From the NCBI GenBank assembly GCA_934183185.1, contig CAKPSO010000007.1, positions 1 to 51,392 of the forward strand: 51,392 nt of DNA, in the 5' to 3' direction. The number at the start of each line of letters is the position of its first letter. Within the stretch, counting starts at the first letter, position 1. Made by a program: the position numbers and the translations under genes. Source of the stretch: an uncultured Bacilli bacterium (GTDB lineage: Bacteria > Bacillota_I > Bacilli_A > RF39 > UBA660). Positions 25,959-33,948 of this stretch are shown here, one piece after another. Under the pieces are notes generated by a model. That model was not told the DNA's origin, ran no database searches, and worked only from the letters and a program-made list of their open reading frames with translations.

Positions 25959-26330
25959 CTATGGCGTTAATTCAATAAGTATTGATTCTTTAGTATCATT
26001 TATATAAACTTGATAGTTTTTATTATCTAACTTATCTTTAATTTTATTATAATCTTTTAAATATATTTTAATCAGTATTACGCCTTTACTGTGTATTAAA
26101 CTTAATAAATTATCTAGATTAAGTATTTTATCATAGTTAAGAATAATTAAACTTATTTTATTCTTATATTCTTTTGTAGGTATAGTATTAAAAACTTTTC
26201 CCCTAGTCACAATATTATTTATTTTATCTTTATAATTTTTATCTAAGTTTATTACTAATGAATTGGGTTTTAAATAGTACTCTAATCTTTCATTTATACG
26301 ATTTTCTATTGATAAGTTGAAGCCTTGGTA
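25959..26330 (-). pseudogene. YtqB-like remnant or -1 frame extension of the YtqA-like gene
   Basis: Open from about 26330 to TAA at 25959, in the -1 frame relative to the upstream radical SAM gene. There is no ATG; the first start-like codon is a GTG at 26208-26210 with no clear ribosome site. The frame begins at a run of seven A in the 3' end of the upstream gene and reads RRTYQGFNLSIENRINERLE, where RRTYQG resembles the usual YtqA C-terminus. The rest has alternating strands (ISLIILNYDK, GVILIKIYLKDY) like the C-terminal half of a YtqB/MnmM methyltransferase, the usual neighbour of ytqA, but lacks the SAM-binding Gly motif. It may be a decayed ytqB, a gene with an unusual start, or a frameshift product. 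Confidence 0.45.
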
Positions 26331-27199
26331 AGTTCTTCTTTTTTTAATACCCAGGTTGGCTCAATTAAATCTTTTTTTACAGGATCACCAGTAATACGAT
26401 TAATTACTATTTCTGGTCTTAAATATTCTAATTGAGATACTGTAATATCGATATATTCTTTTTCTGTTAGTATATGAAATTTTTCCTTTTGGTATAGTTT
26501 TTCTAGTAAAGTATTCTTAATAACATATAACATATGTATTTTTATTCCTTGAATATCTAAATTATTTAAGTATTTTACAGTTTCTATCATCATTTCTTTA
26601 GTTTCATATGGAAGCCCATTAATAATATGCACTATGATATTAATATTTCTTTTTCGTAATTTCTTTACCATATCTTCAAAGCATTTTAAATCATGACCCC
26701 TATTAATTAATTTGGTTGTTTTTTCATGTATGGTTTGTAGACCTAACTCAATGGTTAAATCAGTTCTTTTAGATAAATCTTCTAAATAGTCTAGACATTT
26801 ATCACTAATTGCATCAGGGCGAGTAGCTATATTTAAGCCAACTACCTTGTCTAATTTTATTATTGGTTCGTATTTCTGTTTTAATACATCAACTTCGGCA
26901 TAGGTATTAGTATTAGCTTGGAAGTAACCAATGTAAAGAGTGTCAGGCCATTTCTTTTTAATTATTTCTTTTTGCTCATTAAATTGAGTTACTATATCTT
27001 TTCTTTTATCACCAGCATAATCACCACTACCAAGTTTAGAACAGTAGATGCATCCACCATTTCCTTTAGTTCCATCTTTATTTGGGCAAGTAAAACCACC
27101 ATCTAAACTGATTTTGGCTACTTTCTTACCATATCTATGTTTATAGTAATAATCTAATGTGTGATATGCTTTGTTGAAATCACTATATATAAAATTCAT
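26306..27199 (-). CDS. TIGR01212 radical SAM protein (YtqA/MnmL-like)
   Basis: 297 residues from the ATG ending at 27199; AAAAGGTG lies 6 bases upstream and a -10 TATAAT (reverse strand, 27220-27225) precedes it. The cluster motif CPNKDGTKGNGGCIYC (Cys38, Cys50, Cys53) is the widely spaced CxxxCxxC variant of this family. GYFQANTNTYA, ATRPDAI and ELGLQTIHEKT are further hallmarks. YtqA in Bacillus works with YtqB in the Gram-positive route to mnm5s2U in tRNA, as I recall it. The annotated end (LTKASTYQ, TAG) is shorter than usual because the expected RRDTYQG-like end lies in the -1 frame. Confidence 0.85.
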   Translation of the reverse strand: MNFIYSDFNKAYHTLDYYYKHRYGKKVAKISLDGGFTCPNKDGTKGNGGCIYCSKLGSGDYAGDKRKDIVTQFNEQKEIIKKKWPDTLYIGYFQANTNTYAEVDVLKQKYEPIIKLDKVVGLNIATRPDAISDKCLDYLEDLSKRTDLTIELGLQTIHEKTTKLINRGHDLKCFEDMVKKLRKRNINIIVHIINGLPYETKEMMIETVKYLNNLDIQGIKIHMLYVIKNTLLEKLYQKEKFHILTEKEYIDITVSQLEYLRPEIVINRITGDPVKKDLIEPTWVLKKEELTKASTYQ

Positions 27200-27268
27200 T
27201 TTTATCACCTTTTGGTTGTATTATATCATAAATTTTTATATAATTAATAATAAGAGGAGTGTGAAATT

Positions 27269-28615
27269 ATGGAAGAGAATTCCAAAAAGAAGCAAAAGAC
27301 AGGGATAATATTAGCTGTGGTGTTATCTGTTGTGTCAATTTTATTATTAGGATATGGATTTATAACATTAACTAATCCAAAAACGGTATTACTACAGAGC
27401 ATTGGACGTTTTACTAATGGTACTAAAGATGCTTTAGGTGATGTAAATACTGATTTCTTAAAAGATATTATAAAAGAAGATAAAGTTTCAGTATCTTCAA
27501 ATATTAATATTAGTATGAATGATCAAAAATTATTCGAAGCTGATTTAACTTATCTTGATAATAGAAAAGATAAAAAGTCAGCTGTTGATATTAGCCTAGC
27601 TCAAGGAGATGAAGCATTATTAGATGCTAGTATGATATTAGCTAATAATAATCTTTACTTAAAAGTTAAAGATATTATGGATTACTATTATACAGAATTT
27701 ACTTATGCTTCATTATTAGAAGAGGCACCAGTAGAAGATTACCAAAAAGTAATAGATTATTTCTATGATTCAGTAAAAGAAGAAATAAATGAGAAAGATA
27801 TTAAAAAATCTAAAGAGACAATTAAACTTGGCAATAAAGATAAGAAGACTACTAAATTAAGTTATGCTGTTACAGAAGCTAAACTTGCTAATATTTTATC
27901 TAGTACTGTATCTAAAATAGAAAAAGATGATAAGTTAATAACTGCTTTAGCTAAATCTAGTGGTGTAGATAAGAGGAAATTAGTAAATGGAATTAAATCA
28001 TTACAGAAAGAATTAAAAGATGCAATTAAGAAATCTAAAGATGAAGAAGCAATATATTATAATGTTTATTATTATGGATTCAATAATATTGCATTATATG
28101 AATTAGTATATGGTACTGATTCACTTCGTGTTTATGAATATAATGATACTAAAGAAGTTGTTTTAGCTGAAGATAGTAATAGCTTATTTACTTTGAAGAT
28201 GACCGGTAAGAACGATAATTATGATATTAGTGGTAAGATAGTAGATTATTCTTATAATGGTACTTATTCAACTAAAGATGATAAGTCTAGTTTAAGTCTT
28301 AATTTTACTATTGAAGGTGTTATAATTAATCTTAAAGTAGATGAAAATGTTAATGTAAAAGATCATAAGATAAGTACTTTAGTAAGTGCTACAGTTATGG
28401 GAACTACGATTGAAGCTCAGGTTAATACAGTATTTAATACTGGTGATACTGTTGATACATCTGTTATAAAGGATGCTAAGAGTTTTGATGAAATTAGTGA
28501 TGCTGAGTTACAGACTATTATGACTAACTTACAGAAGCATCCTTTATATTCATTATTTTCACAGTATTTAGAAGATAATAATACAGAAGATGATGATGCT
28601 GAATTAGAATTTTAA
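27269..28615 (+). CDS. Membrane-anchored extracellular protein of unknown function
   Basis: 448 residues: short basic cytoplasmic tail (EENSKKKQKTG), one membrane helix (about 11-32) and a large outside domain with no lipobox. The domain begins FTNGTKDALG and alternates amphipathic strands with Lys/Asp-rich helices, which suggests a beta-sheet shell fold of the kind that binds lipids or other hydrophobic ligands (inference from pattern only). It ends in an acidic DDDAELEF tail. Ribosome site AAGAGGAGTG. Divergent from the radical SAM gene and closed by a terminator. I do not recognise a named family. Confidence 0.65.
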   Translation: MEENSKKKQKTGIILAVVLSVVSILLLGYGFITLTNPKTVLLQSIGRFTNGTKDALGDVNTDFLKDIIKEDKVSVSSNINISMNDQKLFEADLTYLDNRKDKKSAVDISLAQGDEALLDASMILANNNLYLKVKDIMDYYYTEFTYASLLEEAPVEDYQKVIDYFYDSVKEEINEKDIKKSKETIKLGNKDKKTTKLSYAVTEAKLANILSSTVSKIEKDDKLITALAKSSGVDKRKLVNGIKSLQKELKDAIKKSKDEEAIYYNVYYYGFNNIALYELVYGTDSLRVYEYNDTKEVVLAEDSNSLFTLKMTGKNDNYDISGKIVDYSYNGTYSTKDDKSSLSLNFTIEGVIINLKVDENVNVKDHKISTLVSATVMGTTIEAQVNTVFNTGDTVDTSVIKDAKSFDEISDAELQTIMTNLQKHPLYSLFSQYLEDNNTEDDDAELEF

Positions 28616-28643
28616 AAAGGTACTTAGGTATCTTTTTTTTTTT
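28614..28643 (+). terminator. Rho-independent terminator
   Basis: AAAAAGGTAC (28614-28623) / GTATCTTTTT (28628-28637), loop TTAG, then a long T-run; it begins in the stop codon. Confidence 0.75.
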
Positions 28644-28689
28644 AAGAATTTATGATATTATTTATGTAATAAGAATAGAGGGTGATACC

Positions 28690-31119
28690 ATGAATGAAGA
28701 ATTAAACAAGGAACCTGAAATGGTTAATAGTAGTAATGTTAAAGAAGTTGAGATAAATCCTGATTTATTATCAAATAAAGAAGCTACTTTTATTGGTAAT
28801 ACTTATCGTATTACTGTTTTAACTGAGAGATTACTTAGACTTGAATACCATCCTAATGGAATATTTTATGATAATCAGACACAGTGGGTTTCATTTCGTA
28901 ATTTTTCTAAACCTAATTTTGAAGTTAATCAAGATGATAAGTATTTAGAAATTAAGACTAAGTATTTTTCACTTTCTTATGCTAAAAATAAGAATTTTGA
29001 TGGTGGAAAATTTATGCCTAGTGCTAATTTAAAAGTAGATTTAACTGGTACTGATCGTTCTTGGTATTATCATCATCCAGAAGTAAAAAACTATAAGGGA
29101 TTATTAATAGGGTTTGATGGCAGTGAAGCAGACTTAAAATTACGTAATGGTTTATTTTCATTAGATGGATTTGCTACTATTGATGATAGTAATACTTATA
29201 TTTATAATGAGAAAAAGGAACTATTAAAACGTAGTGAAGTTGGTATAGATATATATTTATTTATGTATGGGAAAGACTTTGATTTAGCTCTACAGGATTA
29301 TTTTAAGTTAGTTGGTATGCCTCCTATGATACCTAGATATGCGCTTGGTAACTGGTGGTGCCGTGATTTATCTTATAATGAAGAAGATGTATTAAATGTA
29401 GTAAATCAATTTGAAAAGAATGAAATACCACTATCTGTATTTTTATTTGATAAAGATTGGCATATACGTACTACAGAAGATAATAAAATTATTGATACTG
29501 GGTACACATTTAATCATGATTTATTTCCTAATCCTGTTGAATTAATTAAGAAGTTACATGATAAAAATATACATGTTGGTTTAAATATAAATCCTGTTAA
29601 TGGAATTTATCCACATGAGGAGAGTTATAAACAAATAAGTGAATATTTTAAAATAGCTGATAACAAGATAATAGCTTTTGATCCACTTAATCCAGTATTA
29701 TTAAATGCTATTAATCAATTTATGTTATCTCCACTTACTAATATTGGGGTAGACTTCTTTTGGAATGATTATCAAAAGACTGATAATGGGGTAGATGGGA
29801 TATGGTTTATTAATCATTTTTTAACTTATAATCAACTTCGTCCAATGATGTTAGCTAGAACAGGTTTGATAGCACCACATCTACAGCCTATTACCTATTC
29901 TGGGAAGACTTTGGTAGGCTGGGAAATGTTACGTAAAATACCACAGCTAAATCAATGTGCTGCTAATATGGGAGTATCTTGGATTAGTCATGATGTTGAC
30001 GGTAATTTTGGTGGTACGGAGGAAGAAGAATTATATATTCGTTCTATCCAGTTAGCTACTTTTAGTCCTATATTAAGATTTCATGCACCACGTGGTAGAT
30101 ATTATCGTAGGGAACCTTGGAGATGGAGTATTCGTGTTTTAGAGGTAGTTAATGATTATTTAAGACTAAGACATGAGATGATACCATATTTATATTCAAT
30201 AGCGTATAATTATCATAAAAATGGGATTCCAGTTATTAGACCTTTCTATTATGATTATCCATGGGTATATGATGATCGTAATTATAGTAGTCAGTATTTC
30301 TTTGGTGAACTTATGATATCTCCTATATTTGATAAAAAAGATTTATTAATGAATCGTACTGTTCATAAATTTTTTGTACCAGACGGTGTTTGGTATGATT
30401 TTAAAACTGGTAAGAAGTTTCCAGGTAATAAGGAATATATTTCTTTCTATCGTGATGAAGATTATCCTGTTTTTGCGAAAAGAGGAGCTATTATTCCTAT
30501 GAAAAAAGTAGGTAATTTAAATGATGTTGGTAATCCTAAAAATTTAGAAATACATATCTTTCCTGGAGAAAATAATACTTTTAATTTATATGAAGATGAT
30601 GGTATTAGTGATTCTTATTTAGATAAGAGATACTTGCTTACGCAGTTAGATTATAACTATTTACCTAATAATTACACCCTTATTATTCGTACTTTAGAGG
30701 GTGGACGTGGTATAGTAGATGATTATCGTAATTATAAGATACGTTTTCGTAATACTAAGAAAGCTACTGACGTTATTGCATACTATAATACTACTCCACT
30801 TGAGACTAATTCATATATAGATGATGCTGATTTCGTAGTTGAAGTTAATAATGTACCATCTGTTGGACAGTTAACTATTAACTGTAAGGGTAAAGATATT
30901 GAGATAGATGCTGTACGTTTAATTAATGATGAGATTGATAGTATTTTACTAGATTTACCTATTAATACAGTACTTAAAGAAAAGATATCTGCTATTATGT
31001 TTAGTGATTTACCAATTAAAAATAAGAGAATTGAAATTCGTAAGTTGAAGAAGTATAATTTAACTAGAGAGTATATACGATTATTCTTGAAATTACTAGA
31101 GTATATTGGTCAAATTTAG
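28690..31119 (+). CDS. Glycoside hydrolase family 31 protein with altered acid/base site
   Basis: 809 residues, cytoplasmic. N-terminal beta-sandwich (about 30-215), GH31 (beta/alpha)8 barrel (about 215-555) and C-terminal beta domains. The nucleophile region is GVDFFWNDYQ, with Asp360 in the expected place. The acid/base block, normally S/T-G-D followed by TxxxWE, reads YSGKTLVGWE, with Lys406 replacing the Asp. WISHDVDGNFGGT and LRFHAPRGRYYRREPWRW are typical further blocks. Family members cleave alpha-glucosides or alpha-xylosides. The Asp to Lys change suggests reduced or altered chemistry, or a different residue acting as acid. Ribosome site AGAGGGTGAT; followed 23 bases later by the BspA-like gene. 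Confidence 0.85.
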   Translation: MNEELNKEPEMVNSSNVKEVEINPDLLSNKEATFIGNTYRITVLTERLLRLEYHPNGIFYDNQTQWVSFRNFSKPNFEVNQDDKYLEIKTKYFSLSYAKNKNFDGGKFMPSANLKVDLTGTDRSWYYHHPEVKNYKGLLIGFDGSEADLKLRNGLFSLDGFATIDDSNTYIYNEKKELLKRSEVGIDIYLFMYGKDFDLALQDYFKLVGMPPMIPRYALGNWWCRDLSYNEEDVLNVVNQFEKNEIPLSVFLFDKDWHIRTTEDNKIIDTGYTFNHDLFPNPVELIKKLHDKNIHVGLNINPVNGIYPHEESYKQISEYFKIADNKIIAFDPLNPVLLNAINQFMLSPLTNIGVDFFWNDYQKTDNGVDGIWFINHFLTYNQLRPMMLARTGLIAPHLQPITYSGKTLVGWEMLRKIPQLNQCAANMGVSWISHDVDGNFGGTEEEELYIRSIQLATFSPILRFHAPRGRYYRREPWRWSIRVLEVVNDYLRLRHEMIPYLYSIAYNYHKNGIPVIRPFYYDYPWVYDDRNYSSQYFFGELMISPIFDKKDLLMNRTVHKFFVPDGVWYDFKTGKKFPGNKEYISFYRDEDYPVFAKRGAIIPMKKVGNLNDVGNPKNLEIHIFPGENNTFNLYEDDGISDSYLDKRYLLTQLDYNYLPNNYTLIIRTLEGGRGIVDDYRNYKIRFRNTKKATDVIAYYNTTPLETNSYIDDADFVVEVNNVPSVGQLTINCKGKDIEIDAVRLINDEIDSILLDLPINTVLKEKISAIMFSDLPIKNKRIEIRKLKKYNLTREYIRLFLKLLEYIGQI

Positions 31120-31142
31120 TAATTATTGAGGGGTGTTAGAAT

Positions 31143-33293
31143 ATGAAGATTTCTAGAAAGAAGAAATATAAATATCTGATATTATCGGTAGTGGTTTTAG
31201 CACTTGTATTGATGACTATTGGACTAAATAATAGTTTTGCGTTATTTAGTTATGTTAAAGATGGTAATGTAGGTGCAATGTTAACTACTGGTGTTTATAC
31301 AGCACCGGGTATACAAAAGGTAGCTAGTAGTAATTATAATGATAAAATATGGCAGTATAAGGATTCTACTACTAAGGTGGTATTTCAAAATAGTATAAAT
31401 AAGATAGCTAATGCTACTGAGTATGATATTTCTAATAAAAATGATGGAAGTGTTATGGCATATGTGGTAGCTAATACAGATGATACTAGTACTTATACTA
31501 CTTATATTCAAAGTAATGGTAATATTGTAGCTAATACCGATAGTTCATATTTATTTTACGGTTTTACTAAACTTACTAGTATAGAAGGGTTAGAGTATTT
31601 GGATACTTCTAATGTTACTAATATGCTAGGAATGTTTTGGAAATGTAATAATCTAACTTCACTTAATGTTAGTAATTTTAATACTTCAAAAGTAACTAGT
31701 ATGAGTTCTATGTTTAGAGAATGTAATAGTTTAACTAGCCTTGATTTATCTAACTTTGATACTTCTAAGGTAGAACGAATGGCAGTTATGTTTTATAAGT
31801 GTAGTAGTTTGACTAGCTTAGACTTAAGTAAATTTAGTACTTCTAATGTTACAATTATGAATGATATGTTTAGTGAATGTAGGGCTTTAACCACCTTGAA
31901 TATAAGTAGTTTTGATACATCAAAGGTAACTAATATGTATGCTATGTTTAATGAGTGTAATAATTTACTTAGTCTTGATTTATCTAATTTTAATACTTCT
32001 AATGTCACTAATATGGAAAAGATTTTTCATCAATGTAATAAATTAACTAGCTTGAATGTTAATAGTTTTGATACATCAAAAGTAACTAGTATGTTTGCTA
32101 TGTTTTATGGATGTAATAATTTAACTAGTTTAGATGTAACTAACTTTGATACATCAAATGTTACCAATATGAGAGCAATTTTTGATGAATGTCATTCCTT
32201 AACTTCAATTGATGTAAGTAATTTTGATACATCAAATGTAACTAATTTTTGGGATATGTTTGGAAACTGTTATGCACTTAAAAGTATAGATGTAAGTAAC
32301 TTTGATACTTCAAATGTAGTTTATATGGTTCATATGTTTTATGGATGTAAGTCGTTAACTACTTTAGATGTAAGCAATTTTAGTACTGCGAAGGTAATTG
32401 ATTTTAATGGAATGTTTGGTGAATGTGCTGGGCTAAAATCTTTAAATTTATCTAATTTTAATACTTCTAGTGCTACAAATACTCAGCATATGTTTTATAA
32501 TTGTAGTGCTCTTAATGATTTAGAAATATCTACATTTAATACATCTAATGTTACTAATATGCAATCTATGTTTGAAGGATGTACTTCACTAACATCATTG
32601 AATACAAAAAATTTTAATACGTCTAAGGTTACTACTATGAGTAATATGTTTAAAGGGTGTTCTGGTCTAACCTCACTAGATTTGACTAATTTTGATACAT
32701 CAAGTCTTATATATATGAGATGTATGTTTGAAAATTGTTCTTCACTTATTAAATTGGATGTTACTAGTTTTAAAAATCCTAAGGTTACTAACATGTCATT
32801 TTTATTTCATGGATGTAGTAAACTTGTTGATTTAAAAATTACTGGTTTTGGTACTTCAAATGTTGAGTACATGGATTCTATGTTTGAGGGATGTAGTAAG
32901 TTAGTTGCTGTAGTTGGACTTTCTAATTGGGATGTAAGTAAAGTTATTAACACAGATTGCATGTTTAAGAACTGTTCTCTTTTATTAACATTAACTTTAC
33001 CTGATAGTTTAACTGTTATTGGCGGTTCTTTTGCTGAAGGTTGTGCAGCACTAACCAAAGTAATTATGGGAGATAATGTTAAAAGTTTAGGATGGATGTC
33101 ATTCTGTTATGATTACAAGATAACTGAATTCCATTTATCTGGTAATATTACTTCAATCGCCAATTATTCATTTTGGGGAATTAGTGCTTCAGGCGGATGC
33201 AAATTTATTTGGAGAGGCAATACCTATACTTCTAAAGATGCATTAAAAACGGCTTTAACTAATGCAGGTATTACAGATATAACTATTAATTAG
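31143..33293 (+). CDS. BspA-type DUF285 repeat surface protein
   Basis: 716 residues. The basic N-terminus and hydrophobic stretch (about 12-35) end in SFALFSYVKDGNVGAMLTTG, resembling SipW-dependent signal regions of TasA/camelysin-like proteins. Residues ~130-640 are about 20 repeats of ~25 residues, consensus FDTSNVTNMxxMFxxCxxLTSLDLS, the DUF285 (PF03382) leucine-rich type seen in adhesins such as BspA. The tail holds two LRR_5-like units and ends in ALKTALTNAGITDITIN. No LPXTG anchor is present. Predicted to be exported and to bind host or bacterial surfaces. Ribosome site GAGGGGTG. DNA repeats within it invite unequal recombination and length variation. Confidence 0.9.
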   Translation: MKISRKKKYKYLILSVVVLALVLMTIGLNNSFALFSYVKDGNVGAMLTTGVYTAPGIQKVASSNYNDKIWQYKDSTTKVVFQNSINKIANATEYDISNKNDGSVMAYVVANTDDTSTYTTYIQSNGNIVANTDSSYLFYGFTKLTSIEGLEYLDTSNVTNMLGMFWKCNNLTSLNVSNFNTSKVTSMSSMFRECNSLTSLDLSNFDTSKVERMAVMFYKCSSLTSLDLSKFSTSNVTIMNDMFSECRALTTLNISSFDTSKVTNMYAMFNECNNLLSLDLSNFNTSNVTNMEKIFHQCNKLTSLNVNSFDTSKVTSMFAMFYGCNNLTSLDVTNFDTSNVTNMRAIFDECHSLTSIDVSNFDTSNVTNFWDMFGNCYALKSIDVSNFDTSNVVYMVHMFYGCKSLTTLDVSNFSTAKVIDFNGMFGECAGLKSLNLSNFNTSSATNTQHMFYNCSALNDLEISTFNTSNVTNMQSMFEGCTSLTSLNTKNFNTSKVTTMSNMFKGCSGLTSLDLTNFDTSSLIYMRCMFENCSSLIKLDVTSFKNPKVTNMSFLFHGCSKLVDLKITGFGTSNVEYMDSMFEGCSKLVAVVGLSNWDVSKVINTDCMFKNCSLLLTLTLPDSLTVIGGSFAEGCAALTKVIMGDNVKSLGWMSFCYDYKITEFHLSGNITSIANYSFWGISASGGCKFIWRGNTYTSKDALKTALTNAGITDITIN

Positions 33294-33303
33294 AATAAAA
33301 TGC

Positions 33304-33331
33304 TTGAAAAAATTATATAATAATGTATAAT
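33304..33331 (+). promoter_or_regulatory. Promoter of the T-box leuS operon
   Basis: TTGAAA (33304-33309), 16 bases, TATAAT (33326-33331), placing the start of transcription just before the T-box leader. Confidence 0.7.
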
Positions 33332-33337
33332 AAATGT

Positions 33338-33541
33338 AGTTTACATTGAGAAAGAAGTAGTAATATTTTATCTATATTTAGAGAGTCCATGGCTGGTGTA
33401 AATGGATTATAGATATATATGAACTTGTCTTTTGAGTAAAGAGGGGTAATTCCTGTATCAATTATAAAGTGGATAATTTTAATAATTATCAATTAAGGTG
33501 GTACCGCGATTATTCGTCCTTATACGAGTAGTCGCTTTTTG
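33338..33541 (+). promoter_or_regulatory. Leucine T-box riboswitch
   Basis: Stem I contains AGAGAGTCCATGGCTGGTG (from 33390). The specifier loop GAA-CTT-GTC presents a Leu codon CTT (33424-33426). The T-box AAGGTGGTACCGCG (33495-33508) pairs with the tRNA 3' end. The terminator GCGATTATTCGT / ACGAGTAGTCGC (33506-33517 / 33524-33535) plus T-run overlaps the T-box, so uncharged tRNA-Leu favours antitermination. It controls the small membrane protein and leuS. The 5' boundary is approximate. Confidence 0.95.
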
Positions 33542-33555
33542 TTTGGAGGTTGTTT

Positions 33556-33948
33556 ATGAAAGAACTGATATACTTCTGTATTACCTTTTTAGTAGTATAT
33601 ATGATTTATTACTTTGTATCTATTAGAAAGGCAAAGAAAGATATGAAAAAATTACCAGTAGAGGTAAGATATTTAATACTTTACTATAATATTGATATTA
33701 AGAAGATTCAATATCGCAATTTTCTTAATACAATAGCTATGGTTGGTAGTTTTGATGTAGCACTTACTGCTACTATAGTGTGTTTATTTGAAGGCCCTAT
33801 TTGGCAATTATTATTTGGATTTGTGTTTATAGTGCCAATTATAATTATAAGTTTTATGTTAGTTGGTAAATATTATCAAAAACATCAAAATGATGATAAG
33901 AAAAAGGAGAGTAATAAAAATGACAGACGTTCAAAAAATAGAAAGTAA
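33556..33948 (+). CDS. Small membrane protein in the leuS operon
   Basis: 130 residues from ATG 33556 (GGAGG 33545-33549, 6 bases upstream; the TTG at 33550 is too close). One N-terminal helix (about 3-22), a soluble segment with RKAKKDMKKLPVEVRYLILYY, two more helices (about 55-105) and a very basic, Lys/Asn-rich tail. Its 3' end overlaps leuS by 29 bases, and it lies directly behind the T-box, so it is induced by leucine-tRNA shortage. I do not recognise a function; the tight coupling to leuS suggests conserved context worth checking. Confidence 0.7.
   Translation: MKELIYFCITFLVVYMIYYFVSIRKAKKDMKKLPVEVRYLILYYNIDIKKIQYRNFLNTIAMVGSFDVALTATIVCLFEGPIWQLLFGFVFIVPIIIISFMLVGKYYQKHQNDDKKKESNKNDRRSKNRK

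Noticed and set aside
31281..33058. Several reverse-strand ORFs within the DUF285 gene
   Set aside because: Shadows of the repetitive coding sequence; no start signals.
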